A DNA stretch of 64,000 nucleotides from Fallopia convolvulus (GCA_964016875.1 OZ024724.1:19489700-19553699); one strand, 5' to 3'; counted from the first letter of the stretch, positions 22,624 to 34,633 are shown. The notes: a model not told the origin generated them from the letters alone. Program-made: numbers and translations.

Positions 22624-24516
22624 ATGGCGAGAGACAGAGCGGTCTCCCAGAATGGTTTCCTGCCTTCGGGTATACTCCAAGAGTGCGATAGAGTTGCAAA
22701 TACAATGACCTTGGAGGAGGTGAACCAGACTATCCTGGAGGGAGGGTTTCCTGGGGGTGTAGTGGCTTTGTGTCCTGATGTCGAATGCTCAGATTGGGTT
22801 CATCCCGGATGGGTTTGCTTTTTTGAATTTCCTTTCACCATATCCTGCCGATTCGCTTCCCCCCTATAGTTCAGGAGTTCTTGGCCCGATTTAAGCTTTC
22901 CCCTACACAGTTGCTTCCGTCCGCTTGGAAAATTCACTTCTGGGTGAGTCGACTGGGGGAGGTCGCGAGTGTGGATTTTACGGTCTCGGACCTGCTTCAG
23001 GCCTACCGTATTACCACGGTCAGGAAGGGACGTTTTATTTTACAGTTCCGGACTGCTCGCCAACCTCTCGTCTTGAATACTAAGGTTTATGGGAAGGGTT
23101 GGGCGAACCGTTTTTTCTTTGTTGAGGTTGCATCCTTGACCCCTGAGAGTCGCTTGTTCTTGCATGACAAATGGAACCCTGCTAGTAAGGATTTCTGTTC
23201 TTCTTTCGTATTGACCTATGGAGCCATTTTAACGCCTATTTATCCTTTTCCCTTCGTTTTGCAGGTATCCCAGATAACGTCGAGCCGTTGAGCAGTTCGA
23301 AGAGAGTAATGTCGAAGCTCTTCAAGCTCACTTCTGCTCAAAGGACGTTTGGAGCGTCTCTTATCGAACCATCGGACGGGTCTTCGGAGAGCAAAGGCAG
23401 CGCGACTTCATAAGATTCGGAAGGAGATAGCAAAAAGGTCCGCCACCCTGTTGTTAGGATGTCTGTGGTACCAACCTCAACCAACGCTTCTGGTCCCTCT
23501 ATGGGTAAGTATCTTACTTGATGGTTTTGTGAGGCAGCCTTTATATCTCCTGACTCGTTCTTCTTTCTTAACTTCAGAAACTCGAGCGCGCAAGTCGAGT
23601 TCCTTTTTTGCTTCGGACTTGATCCTCAGGAAGACTCGCTCTAGCGATTCGAAGCCCCCTGTTGCTGCTGTAGTCAAGAAAGAGTCGTCGGATGCCCCCA
23701 GATCTTCTCGCAAGCGCCCTGCTCCGAGCTATGCTGACTCTTTAGAACTCATGGACGACACGTCTTCTGATTGGAAATCTCTCCAGCGGTACTGGGACCC
23801 CAACTTCAAGAAGTATTCGACTACTATTTCTGCTCATGCCATGGTGACCGAGGTAGGCTTAGGAGCCTGGAAGGTAACGAGTCCCTTATTTTGTTTACTT
23901 GTTGTTGGCGGCCTGTTCAGGTTGGTGTCCTAACTTCCTCTCTTGTCGTACGCATCTCTTCCAAGAAGTCGGCATGTTCATTGATGAGATGAACAAGGAA
24001 ATCCCTGAGCAGGAACGGCGGAAACAAGAGGTCGCCAAGTATTGCGAAGACATTGCCAAGGCTCGAGAACAGTCAGTTTCTCGGGCCAAGGCTTTAGCCG
24101 CTTGGGAGGAGGTTGCGAAGGTCCGGGTTGCAGAACTGGAGCGAGTGATTACTGCTCAGGAAGCCAAGGTGAAGGAGATCGAGGCGAAGGCTGCTGGTGT
24201 GCTTTCCATGGGAAAGGCGGACGCGGAGGATATTGGGGCTTTTTTCAGCATGCTGGCGCAGCTTGAGACTATCAGGGAATTTGAAGCAGGGAAGCTCTCG
24301 ATTGGGACGCGGACAAATTTAACGAGCAGTTTCTGGACTCCTTTCCTGGTGGTGTGCCCTCGGCCCGCATCGCATCTTTGTTGGGTTTGCCACCGACTCC
24401 AACGGAGCCGGAGAACTTGGGAGATGGGGAGTAGATGGAGGAGACGAGCATTTCTAGAAACCCTGCATAATTTCTCTACGGATGTCAATAAATCTAGCGG
24501 CTTAGCCCGTTTGTAA
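22624..24516 (+). pseudogene. Antisense extra ORF (aORF) of Tat-like element
   Basis: Coding blocks on the strand opposite to gag-pol, between integrase and the 3' LTR. Block 1 starts MARDRAVSQNGFLPSG and reaches VCFFEFPFTISCRF; one base shifted it continues IVQEFLARFKLSPTQLLPSA and WKIHFWVSR, the signature of the family often annotated as putative gypsy-type transposase (PF04195, from memory). Further downstream, 23970-24300 encodes a long charged coiled coil (EVAKYCEDIAKAREQSVSRA). GT/AG-like junctions near 23210-23265 suggest introns. The role of such aORFs in Tat elements is unknown. Frame breaks near 22850 and 23290 suggest decay or unrecognised splicing. Confidence 0.7.
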
Positions 24517-24919
24517 AAAATTCTCAATCTTTTGGTTTTTTGTGAATGATTTGTAGAAGACAAGTAGTACCTCACGGGCGAGCCGTTTATCGGGCGTCTT
24601 GTGAGGGTTTGCGGGTGGTGGCGAGGCCACAGATACAATGTTCTACTTTTGCCCCCCATCAACGCAGCCGGAGAACTTGGGAGATGGGGAGCAGATGGAG
24701 GAGACGAGCGTTTTTAGAAACCCTGCATAATTTCTCTATGGATGTCAAGAAATCTGGCGGCTTAGCCCGTTTGTAAAAAATTCTCAATCTTTTGGTTTTT
24801 TGTGAATGATTTGTAGAAGACAAGTAGTACCTCACGGGCGAGCCGTTTATCGGGCGTCTTGTGAGGGTTTGCGGGTGGTGGCGAGGCCACAGATACAATG
24901 TTCTGCTTTTGCCCCCCGT
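24400..24919. repeat. 260-bp tandem duplication in Tat-like element
   Basis: Two adjacent copies (24400-24659 and 24660-24919) beginning around GCCGGAGAACTTGGGAGATG, differing at few positions. They span the 3' end of the antisense ORF and a noncoding stretch containing CAAGTAGTACCTCACGGGCG. Confidence 0.9.
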
Positions 24920-25352
24920 CAAGGGCCTTGAAGGGTTTTTTATTTACTTTTATGGTCTTACTTGGCTGTTGTTTTTTTGTGCTCTTTGCTGGCGTTTTTT
25001 GCAGGCGTCTCTCTGCCGTGTGTCGACTGGTGTCCAAGAAGCCCCTGGAAGGCGCGCGAAGGACGATGTCCGTCATTTTCCGTTGTGCCTTGACGATGAC
25101 CGTCGAGAATCTGGCGTTTGCTGGTAGAACTGGCGACTCGGGGGATGGACCCAGGACGACGATTGGCAAGCTTCTAGAAAGCGCCCTTCTACAAAGCGCC
25201 CTTCTGGCTGGCGATTCTGCGATTCTGCCATATTGATGTCTGGTGTACCGAGGTTTCTCTTTTCTGGCAATGTATGCCGAGAGTAACTTTTTTCAGAGTG
25301 ATTTTGTTTTTTTTTAGTTTATTTGGCCGTTTCTGGCGACTTGGATATTCCT

Positions 25353-25473
25353 TTAGAAATGGTATCTCCTTAGGTGCGTAGTATTCCAGCTACGCGGGAC
25401 GGATTTTCCATCTATAGACTCTAGTCGGTAAGCCCCTTGCCCGGTGATGCCGACTATCCTGTAGGGTCCTTCC
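25353..25473 (-). pseudogene. C-terminal tail of Tat-like pol
   Basis: Minus-strand frame GPYRIVGITGQGAYRLESID then SWNTTHLRRYHF: the usual end of Tat integrase/pol, separated from the rest by the solo LTR. Confidence 0.85.
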
Positions 25474-26673
25474 TGATACGTGATTGCCTCGGAATCCTCC
25501 TTAGAAATCTCGTAGTAATCCCACAAAGTCCCGATCTTGCCTAGTAACCTTGAATTCACCCTGAATTTGCTAACAAAGTTAAAGTCTTGTAGAACAAGTA
25601 ACCAATTGACGAGAATGAGAATGAATTGTAACTGATCTGGATTATGGAGATAATCAATTTTGATAGTTCAAACGGATTGGCTCTAACGCTAAATCCGATT
25701 GATAAACTAGTTTGATCTTTAATAATCAAAACTAGAACAATCTAATTGATCACACAATAATTCAGATTTACGAACAAACAAAGAGAGAGAGAGAGAGAGA
25801 GATCTCGAGATGGTGATGATGATGATCTGCGATCGAATGCAATTGCAGCAACACACAAGTCGTTATTTTTGGAGTCCAAGAGATAGACTAAACCAATTTG
25901 GGTTTAATCTCTCTCAAGCTGATTCTTATTAATGAAACTGAAAAGTATTTATAGTAGAATACAAAGTTAATCCTTGGAGAGCAAGGCAACTAGGAGGCTG
26001 GCCCTATAGATAGAAGATAGCCTCTTATCTTGCTTCCAAAGATATAATAAAATATCTATAAGTATATCTATCTAGATTCCCTTAATTAAATAAATCATGG
26101 CTGACTTATTTAATTAAGAAAATATCTCTAACAAACTAAAAATATCTCTAACAACCAGGAGAGAGAATATTCAACCAACTAACATCAGCCTATTGATTGA
26201 ATTTCTCTACATTATTTAAAATAGAAAATTGTTCATTAATAAAATAAATAAAGATAGAAATTTAGACTAATGATAAGATTCCCGTAAGACTTGAACTACT
26301 CTCAGTAAAACCCAGTTTTCGGCCCTTTACTGTTGGATTCTGAATTTAATGTAAACTACAAAGTTGTAGAACTTTTAATTATCTTTCCAACGAGTATTTA
26401 ACGGACTAGAGATGAATTTTCTAACCCAAGTTATGACCAGTTTACTAAGCACTATTTTCCATTTGACAGACTTCTTACTTTCCGAACTTTTGTGACTTGA
26501 TTCTCTTCCTTGCTGGCCTTGGACGCCATGGATGGATATTTTGAAGAGATAGTATCAAGTCCATGAACACCTCTTAGAATTTGAACGCTCGAGACCTTGG
26601 AAAAAGTCTTGTTCTTGGCCTCCTAAACACCTTCTTTGCAAGCGTCTTCTTCATGGTCCTTTGATCGCTATCA
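25474..26673. mobile_element. Solo LTR (1,200 bp) inside gypsy integrase
   Basis: Begins TGATACGTGATTGCC, ends GATCGCTATCA, flanked by cttcc at 25469-25473 and 26674-26678. Without it the integrase tail reads PAWEGPYRIVG in frame. Contains a (GA)n run at about 25783-25802 and AT-rich DNA, no coding capacity. No internal copy of the same family is in this window, so its lineage is unknown. Confidence 0.88.
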
Positions 26674-27718
26674 CTTCCCAGGCGGGAGCAAGCTTCCCCG
26701 CGTTTGTTTCAGCGGTGTTCTGGAACACCTTTCGAAGGACCCACTCGCCTATAGCAAAAGCTCTGATCCGCACGTTCTTGTTGTAACTGCGAGCCACCTG
26801 CTGTTGGTGCCTAGCTAGGCGCACTCGTGCTCTTTCTCTTAGCTCTTCCAGAGTATCAAGGTCGGTTGCTAACTCGGCGGCGTTCTGGTCGGGCGTTTGT
26901 AGCCCATACCGCGCGGTTGGCACCGTGACTTCGGCGGGTATCACCGCCTCGCATCCGTACACCAAGGAGAATGGTGACTGCCCAGTGGCGGCCTTTGGGG
27001 TGGTCCTGTCGGCGCACTGGACGTAGGGCAGCTCATCAGCCCAACGCCCCTTGGCCTTTACAAGCCGCTTTTTGAGGTTATTGATGATGACCTTATTGCT
27101 AGATTCCGCTTGTCCGTTGGCTTGTGGATAGTGGGGAGTGGAGGTCACTAGGTCTATGTTTCACTGCCGACAGTAATCGCGGGTTTTCCTGTCGATGAAC
27201 TGTGACCCGTTATCGCAGATGATCTCCGAGGGTATCCCAAAGCGGCAGATAATATGCTTTTTAATGAACGCCACCATGTGGGACTCCTTGATCTCTTTGT
27301 ATGCCTCTGCTTCAATCCATTTGGAGAAATAATCAGTGACCGCTAGGAAGAACACTCGCTGGCCGGAAGACGACGACAACTTCCCCACGATATCCATCCC
27401 CCACCTCATGAACGGCCATGGGGTCAGCGTTGGGTGCAGCGGTTCCGGCGGCTGGTGAGGGGTTGGAGCTTGTTTCTGGCGAGCTTCGCATTTTTGAGAG
27501 TACTCTGCAGCATCTTGACGCATGGTAGGCCAGTAGTATCCCAGGTTAAGAGCCTTGTTTGAATGGCTACGCCCCCCGGAATGGTTCCCACATTCACCTT
27601 CATGAAGTTCCTTGAGTATCTTGGGTACCTCTACTTTTGTTACGCAGCGGAGTGAGGTCCCCACTACAGACTGCTTCAACAAAATGCCGTCTTTTACACT
27701 GTAGCGGGTGGCTCTCAT
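26674..27718 (-). pseudogene. Tat-like integrase
   Basis: Zinc-binding region HEGECGNHSGGRSHSNKALN, then YYWPTMRQDAAEYSQKCEAR. The second Cys of the C-x2-C pair is Arg, so the HHCC finger is broken. The catalytic triad is visible: Asp in WGMDIVGKL, Asp in IICDNGSQF, Glu in ANGQAESSNKVI. A stop near 27161 splits the core. The tail continues to NAGKLAPAWE at the solo-LTR insertion site. Confidence 0.88.
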
Positions 27719-27935
27719 TCGGAGTGCTCTTGCTTCAGACTTCTCCGTCGGCAGCTGTCCATGATCGAGCCACCGCAGCTAGGGTATCGTCCAACACTCA
27801 TTGTCTTGGGAGGTGTCCGTTGTATCGGCTGCTGGATTCCCACCGTCAGGCGTCCCTACCCCTTGGAGATCCTCGCTATCTGACTTCCCGAGATCTTTGT
27901 TGTCGAAAACTTCTCGCCGCCCAAGATCTTCACTA

Positions 27936-28550
27936 TCAAGCGTCTCCAGGGGATGGCGATTTCCCATGATTTCTACCACTTTTTTTTTGGCTGTCAACGG
28001 GTCGTCTTGTGTTTCCTGTCTTGACTCTTGATGAATCAGTGTCCCGTTTGATTGTTGGAACTAGCACATGCACCAAGGGGACCGATGTGAACTCCTTGGG
28101 ATCCAGGGCGGAGGCTAAGTTAGCCAGGGCATCGACCTGTGCATTTTGTTCTCTAGGGACCTGCAGTATAGTGAAGGTCTCAAACTCGCGCATGATTTCT
28201 GTGACCTTTTCCGCGTACGCTGCCATTCTGGCGTCTCTGGCGATGAAGGTCCCCCGAATCTGATTTACGATCAGTAGCGAGTCGCATTTTACCTCTATTT
28301 CCTTGATAGTCAGGTCTCTGGCGATCGTCAACCCCAGTATCAGTGCCTCATACTCTGACTCGTTGTTGGTGGCCCCGAAGGCTAACCGTACTAACTGCGC
28401 TACCCGTGGGCGATTTCAGCACTACTCCGATCCCTACTCCTCGGTTGTTAGAAGCTCCATCCGTATGCAAAGTCCAAATCCCGGAATTCTCATCTTCTGT
28501 TACGAAGCCTTCTTGTTGTCTGGCTTTTTCTTCTAATATAGGGCTGAAAT
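27936..28550 (-). pseudogene. Second RNase H domain of Tat-like pol
   Basis: WTLHTDGASNNRGVGIGVVL (about 28490-28430) starts the domain. After a frameshift near 28345, LTIKEIEVKCDSLLIVNQIR and VPREQNAQVDALANLAS complete it. An additional RNase H after the RT-linked one is characteristic of Tat elements. Confidence 0.85.
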
Positions 28551-29909
28551 CGGCCACAAAGTCTGCTAGCGCCTGGGCTCGGATTGCTGCTTTCAGCTCA
28601 TAAGCGATATCGAAACCGCTCAGATGTATTGCCCACTTGGCCATTCGCTCGGTGAACTCTGGCTTCCTCAGTATGGCCTTTAGTGGGTAGTTTGTGCGGA
28701 CGGTGATTGGATGGGACTCGAAATACGGCCTCAGCTTCGTGGAAGCCATGACCAGAGCAAGAACTAATTTTTCTAAAGGCGAATAACGCGTCTCCGCTGC
28801 AAGCAGGGTGCTGCTGACGTAGTATACTGGTTGTTGGTCGCCCTGATCCTCACGCACTAGCACGCCGCTGATGGCAGCTTCAGTCACCGCCAGATACAAG
28901 AAAAGACTTTCGCCCTCCTCAAGTTTGGACAACAGCATCGGGTTGGACAGGTACTGTTTAAGCTATTGGAAGGCCGTCTCGTGGGCTGGATCCCACTCAA
29001 ACTTCTTGTTTTTTCGTAGCACATCGTAAAACAAGCGGTACCTATCGGATGATTTCGAGATGAAGTGATTCAGAGTCGCCGCTCTTCCCGTCAATTTCTG
29101 CATATCTTTCACACACCTAGGCGATCGCAGGCTTGATACGGCTCGAATTTGATCAGGAGTGGCCTCGATCCCGCGCTAGGTAACCATAAATCCGAGGAAA
29201 TGGCCAGAGGTTACCCCAAACGCGCACTTTGCCGAATTGAGCTTCATACGGTAGCTGTCCAAGGTCTGGAAGGCCTCCTCTAGATGTTGGATATGGTGCG
29301 TGGCCTTCTTCGATTTGACGAGCATGTCATCAGTGTACACTTCCATGGTCCTGTCGATGTACTTCTAGAACATGCGGTTGACTAGTCGGTGGTAGGTAGC
29401 CCCAGCGTTCTTGAGCCCAAAGGGCATCACTCGATAGCAGTATGTTCCTTGGCTGGTGATGAACGAGGTCTTCTCCTGATCGTCTGGATGCATTTGAATT
29501 TGATTGTAGCCGCTGAAGGCATCCATAAAAGTGAGCATCTCGTGGCCAGCGGTGGCGTCCACCATGCATCTATATGCGGCAGGGGAAAAGAGTCTTTCGG
29601 GCAGGCCTTGTTAAGGTCCGTGAAGTCGATGCACACCCTCCATTTCCCGTTTTTCTTGCTCACAACCACGACGTTTGCTAACCACTCCGGGTATTTCACT
29701 TTCTTGATTTTCCTCGTCTGGAGTAGATTCTGCACTTCCTCGTCAATGATCAGGTTTCGCTCGGGTGCGAATTTCCTTCTCTTCTGTTTTACTGGTGGAT
29801 AGCGGGGATCCACATTGAACCGACGTGTGATGATTGTGGGATCGATCCCTACCATTTCCTCATGCGACCAAGCGAAGCTACTACTGTGTTCTTTGAGGAA
29901 ACCGATCAA
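28551..29909 (-). pseudogene. Tat-like reverse transcriptase and first RNase H
   Basis: RT blocks: YPEWLANVVVVSKKNGKWRV and CIDFTDLNKACPKDSFPLPH (29700-29590), a frame slip, then LTFMDAFSGYNQIQMHPDD and GLKNAGATYHRLVNRMF (29540-29370). A TAG at 29365-29367 follows. The catalytic sequence is VYTDDMLVKS near 29330. The RT-linked RNase H has YYVSSTLLAAETRYSPLEKL (about 28835-28780) and ITVRTNYPLKAILRKPE. Stops at 29365 and near 28965 and 29178 inactivate it. Confidence 0.88.
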
Positions 29910-30047
29910 TTCAACTTTTCTTTAGAGAGCCAAGTCCTTTCCGATCCTCACAGTCTGCTCGGGTTTCTAGTTGTCGAGGATGACTTCCTCGATCCTATCA
30001 GCCTCGGGGTCCCGTGTTGGCGTGGGCCCCTTGGCTTCCTGTAATTG

Positions 30048-30932
30048 CTATGCGATGTGGGCGACGGTCGCCTTGAGGGCGGACTTGTAGCATTCCCTGG
30101 CCAACCTTTGATCTCCCCTGATTTCCCTGACTCCCCACGACGTTGGGAATTTTATGGTTTGGTGATAGGAGGAAGGGACCGCCTTCATGTCATGGATCCA
30201 GGGTCGTCCCATGATGATGTTGTAGCAGGATGAGCAATCAAGCACGGAGAATCTGACCTGTAAGTTGATTCCTTTAGCGTAGGTGGGGAGGGTTATTTTC
30301 CTCATGGTGTGAGCGATTTCCCCGCTGAATCCCACCAGCGCCATCGATTTTCTGAGGATGTTTTCTTCTTTCAACCCCATCTCTATAAGAGCATCGAGCG
30401 TGATCATGTTGGTGGAGCTCTCGATGTCGATAAGGATTCTTCTCATTAACACGTTTCCCACCGATAGAGATATGACTAATCCGTCGTGGTGGGAGCCTAC
30501 TAGACCGGCTGAATTTGAGTCGCTAAAAGTAATGGTGCTCTCGGGGTGTCCATCAGAGTTGCGGATATTTGCTATCAGCGGTCCGTCCAGGTGTCCCCGT
30601 GCGTGGTGCTTGGCTGTCGAATAAGTGACACCACAGATATCCGAGTCGCCGCTGATAACGTTGACAACCTTGGCATACTCTGGGGAGGATGGGATATCCA
30701 TGGGCTCGGACAAATTCTGGCTGGCGGGCAAACCCTGGTTTGCGGAGATTTCGGACAGCAGGCCTCTGGAATGAAGGTACGCTAGCTCTTTCCTGAGGGC
30801 GAAGCACTCATCCGTCTCGTGACCGTAGTCCTCGTGGAAATCGCACCACTTCGTCTTATTTCTCTTGGGGTTTGGATTTTTTGCCTTCTTAGGCCATCTG
30901 ATACGATCCCCGAATCTCTCAAGGCCTTTCAC
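30048..30932 (-). pseudogene. Tat-like gag end and aspartic protease
   Basis: One open frame of 294 codons: KWCDFHEDYGHETDECFALR (the atypical C..H..C knuckle of Tat gag), then a protease whose active-site strand reads RILIDIESSTNMI. Relatives have D-x-G-S-S, so the obligatory Gly is replaced by Glu and the enzyme should be inactive. The second half has VRFSVLDCSSCYNIIMGRPW and WIHDMKAVPSSYHQTIKFPT, matching the family. Confidence 0.85.
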
Positions 30933-31046
30933 GATCTCCGCGTTCCCCAGACCCAGGTTGTATTCGTGGATTTTCGGCCGGTTGGGGGTATCTTTCTTCC
31001 CGCTTGATTGCTTGATGCCTGCGGCATGAACTCCTGGTGCTTCAGG

Positions 31047-32317
31047 TCAATTCTTCGAGTACGGATGACCTCGGCGTTCTCTTCGCTGGTCGGAAGAGAC
31101 TTTCCTTTCGACCCGATCAAAGACTAACGCGGCCCGTACGGGGATTTTGTCTTCCTCGAGTCGGATGTGCGCCAGAGTAGTCACCTGGACATCCTCAAAG
31201 CTATGGCACGGGTACTTGGTGAGTTCCCTATAGAGCTCATTGTCTGGCAGCAGGCCTCTCCGGAAGGCTTCTATTGAAGTGGGCACGTCGCAAAGCGGGA
31301 TCGCTACTTTCTCCCGGTTGAACCGATTCAAGAAGGCGCGCAGGGTCTCTCCGGATCTTTGGACCACTCGGTACAGGTCATTAGACTGTTTCATCAGTTT
31401 CCTGTTGCTGGCGAATTGCATCCGGAAGGTGTCTACCAACCCCGCAAAGGACGCTATCCCCCCCTGGGGAGGTTGATGAACCAGGTCAAGGCTGCGCCGG
31501 ATAGAGTGGCGCGGAACCCCTTGCACATAATCGTTTCTCTGGATTCTCGCGGTATTGAACTGGTCATCATCTTTTGCTTAAAGATGGTTACGTGCTCGTC
31601 AGGATCTCCAGTTCCATTATAGGTAGGGACTGTTGGGACGGTGAATCTCTTTGGGATATCTACACTGGCGATAAGAGCCGCGAATGGAGATTCGTCATAG
31701 CCGTCCGGAGCTTCCTTCTCGAGGGGAGGGGGCACCCCGGGTATTTGTGCGATCTTGTCCTCCAGTCCTTTGAGCCGATCCTGCATGTAATTATTGAAAA
31801 GTACTTCTAGGAAGGGTTCTCTGGGGGGTACCGGTCTTTTAGATCCTTCGTTGTACAATGGGTGAAAGACCCCCGTGCCTACGGTCTAGGTTCCGGACGT
31901 CGAGACATTGGGCACTCCCGGGAGGGTGGCCGCCGGGGTAGTCATGTTCGCCGTCGGGGATGGTCCTCCAACTTGAGAGTTAAAGGTTTCCCCTAGGTTG
32001 AAGTGGACAGTAGCCTCCCTGACGGTTCCGGTTGGGCGGGATCCGCTGTGCGACACCTAGGCCGCCTGCAACTGCTCGCGAAGGCTGGCGTTCTCCGCAG
32101 TGAGTTGGGTGATATGATCCATGTGAGTCTGGTTGCGGTCCTTCTGGCTGACCATATCCTGCTGGAGAGCAGCTATCTTGGCGGCAAATCCGTACAAGAC
32201 GTTGCGCAAGTCCAGGACTTCCTCGGCGCTGCCTTCGCGGGTGTTTTCCTCTGGGCGAGCGCCCCGGCTCCCTTCGACTCCTCCGTCGGCGGGAGGAGAT
32301 GGTGGCGGATTCGTCAT
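31047..32317 (-). pseudogene. Tat-like gag
   Basis: ATG at 32317 (MTNPPPSPPADGG), a coiled-coil stretch (LTAENASLREQLQAA) and a premature TAG at 32057-32059. The capsid region follows in the next open stretch (DIPKRFTVPTVPTYNGTGD, DEHVTIFKQKMM), then after a frame slip near 31490 FRMQFASNRKLMKQSNDLY, LRAFLNRFNREKV and PTSIEAFRRGLLPDNELYRE. Domain order and motifs fit PF03732-type gag. Confidence 0.86.
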
Positions 32318-32371
32318 CTTCCTGAACGAGAATATTCCTGCTTTGATCGAGAGAGCAAGTGAAACCGACTA

Positions 32372-32391
32372 GGGCCCCACGGTGGGCACCA
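32372..32391 (-). other. Primer-binding site of Tat-like element
   Basis: The minus strand reads TGGTGCCCACCGTGGGGCCC three bases inside the 5' LTR, the form used by many plant Tat/RIRE2-type elements. Confidence 0.85.
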
Positions 32392-32394
32392 AAT

Positions 32395-32799
32395 TGTTTC
32401 GGTCAATTTTCGAACGGTGACAATCACGAATGAAGTGTTTGGGATTGTGAGGACGAACTAGTCGATAAGCACAAGTTTTAACGAAGGGCAATTGATTGTA
32501 TTCAAGATTTGTTTTACGAGTACAACCAGTTGGATCGATTACAATGAGTACCTCCCTTTACATTTTCTCTTTGCCCTGTATTTAACCTCCCTTACCGACG
32601 TTAACCTTCGCCTCCCTGCTTTCATGATCGTGGCTCCCGTCTGCCACGTTCCGAGGCCCATCATCTGAGCGGTTATTGCCTAGTTTCAACCGGCGGTCTT
32701 CATCGTCTGAGAGGAATAGGAGCTAATTGGGCCTCACAGTTGAACTCTGCACGAGTGGGTCATGTTTACAGATTGGGCTGATGATTCTTGGGCCCAACA
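32395..32799 (-). repeat. 5' LTR of Tat-like element
   Basis: 405 bp, TGTTTCGGTCAATTTTC...GGGCCCAACA, followed by the target duplication acagc (32800-32804). Confidence 0.92.
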
Positions 32800-33195
32800 A
32801 CAGCTTCAACCAATTTCCCCTCCAAACACAAAGCGTTGACTAATAAGTTGAAAGAAAAGATATTTAGGCGATATCCATTCTTTAAAATGAAGCCCAAAGC
32901 AGAATACCCAACACTCCCTAATTTCATGTTAGAATAGCAATTGAGCAAAACAGTCAAGATGAAGGGAGTTGATCTTAATCCGAGTGCACCAGAAAAATTC
33001 AACCTCTTGTAGAAAGATGTGAAAGAGAAATGCTCACACTTGACCAGACCACCCAAGAGTGTACTGAAGCATGAAATTGGAGGTGGAGGTGTCATAAAAA
33101 GCATCTCTTTGAAGAAGTGATGGGCTTTGCTTATGTCAATTTTGCCCGATTTGCAATCAATGTCCAGGAATTTCCCAAGTGCTCTACTATATCTA

Positions 33196-34633
33196 TGTTG
33201 AGAGGGATTTACTTGACAACAAATACCCCGCTGAGTATAGCGAAGTCAGGATCGTTTCACGGGAAGCACGGTTGTTTGTCTATCAACTACTAAAATAAGA
33301 AAAACAAAGCAAAACAGGCAAAGACACCTACGACCAACCTCGTTAACGACCTTGTCAGGGTCGTTAACGAACCTGGAAAATATACGAACACAAATAATTA
33401 ACAACCTAAACTCAGGTTCGGTAAACGAATATTTCTAAAGACTTTAAACTAATTCAATAAGATAAAAGATCTAGGACAAGGGTCACCACAACATAGCCAT
33501 GCATATAAACTCATAAGAAGATAAAGATCGTGCCTTTAAAAGATAAACTCATCAACTATAGCTGATTAACAAGAAAATCAATCTATTCAAATAAATCAAC
33601 TCACTCTATCACTTATTTTAGATCCAAAGCTCGAAACTTTCGTTAACGAACAATATCAACATTCAAGTTAACAACTTTCTCTTTCGATCAAGTTGAAAAC
33701 TCAAATTACTTCGACTATCGTCTAAGCATAAGCACAACAAGCAATCTAATAAATAAAAGGCATTCAAAACATCAACTACCCATTCAAACATGCATAACTA
33801 TGTCGGGTTTCAACCCCAATCCTAGATAAAAAAAAACTACTCACTACTCATGATAATAAAGCAAACAACTTTAACAAAAGAAAACAATGAAAACAAACTA
33901 AAACTTACTTGAAATTAATAAGAAAATATCGTCTTACAAACTTCTGTAGAATTCGAAAACAACGAACAAAACCCGAGTAGAATTCCGACTAACGACCCTA
34001 GACTCTTTCTCTCGATCGAACCTGGCTCGAGATCTTCTCCCACTCGACTTCTCCTAAAACTAATCTGACTCCTCCTCTCTTCTAGACTTAGAATAAGGGT
34101 ATTTATGCTAAGAAACTATTTATTAAAAAGCCTAAAAGATAAAAACTTACCCTACTAAAGATAACAAGATAAAAAAATATAAGATATAACAACTTAAAGT
34201 CGGCAAACTCTCTACCGACACGAGACCCTCGTTAACTACCCCGCACAGGGTCGGTAGAGATCACAAATTCCTCTCGAAAATTCTATCTTTAAGCCTCGTT
34301 AATGACCTTCACAGGATCGTTAACGAGCCTCTGCTTTGGCTTTTCTTCAACTTCTTCTCGACTTCAACTTGGACTTTTACTTGATCTTCTAATGCAAACC
34401 TCATCCTTATCTTCACGTCTTCCATCCTCCACCACAAGACTTCAACTCAGCTCAAAAAGCGCTCCTTCCTGCTCAAAAACCTACAAAAAGACACAAAACG
34501 GAGTAGTTTTCATACTTTTCACAAAATATGCAAACTCATCCAAAAATACACAAAACTAACTCTAAAACCTACAAAAACTAAACTAAACAACCTAAGAAAT
34601 ACACCAAAAACTAAACTAAAAACACGAACATCA
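33196..34633 (-). mobile_element. Solo LTR (1,438 bp) in 5' part of PPR gene
   Basis: Plus strand begins TGTTGAGAGGG and ends ACGAACATCA, flanked by atcta at 33191-33195 and 34634-34638. In minus sense it starts TGATGTTCGTG, typical of gypsy LTRs. It carries two similar blocks with CGTTAACGA words and no coding sequence. It lies between codons of the PPR N-terminal region and must be independent of the Tat-like insertion 400 bp away. Confidence 0.87.

Larger units (their letters stand above)
21944..32799 (-). mobile_element. Complete Ty3/gypsy Tat-lineage retrotransposon (10,856 bp) inside PPR gene
   Basis: LTRs 21944-22349 and 32395-32799, target duplication acagc on both sides, and a primer-binding site next to the right LTR. 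Minus-strand order is gag, protease, RT, two RNase H domains, integrase: the gypsy order with the extra RNase H of Tat elements. An antisense coding region lies between integrase and the 3' LTR, another Tat hallmark. The LTRs differ at roughly 20 positions by eye, so the insertion is not recent. Pol carries stops and frameshifts; integrase is cut by a 1.2 kb solo LTR. Lineage is by motif recognition. Confidence 0.92.

Noticed and set aside
24156..24922. Minus-strand frames in the 260-bp duplication
   Set aside because: Two copies of the same frame produced by the tandem duplication, antisense to the coiled-coil coding block; no independent evidence of coding.
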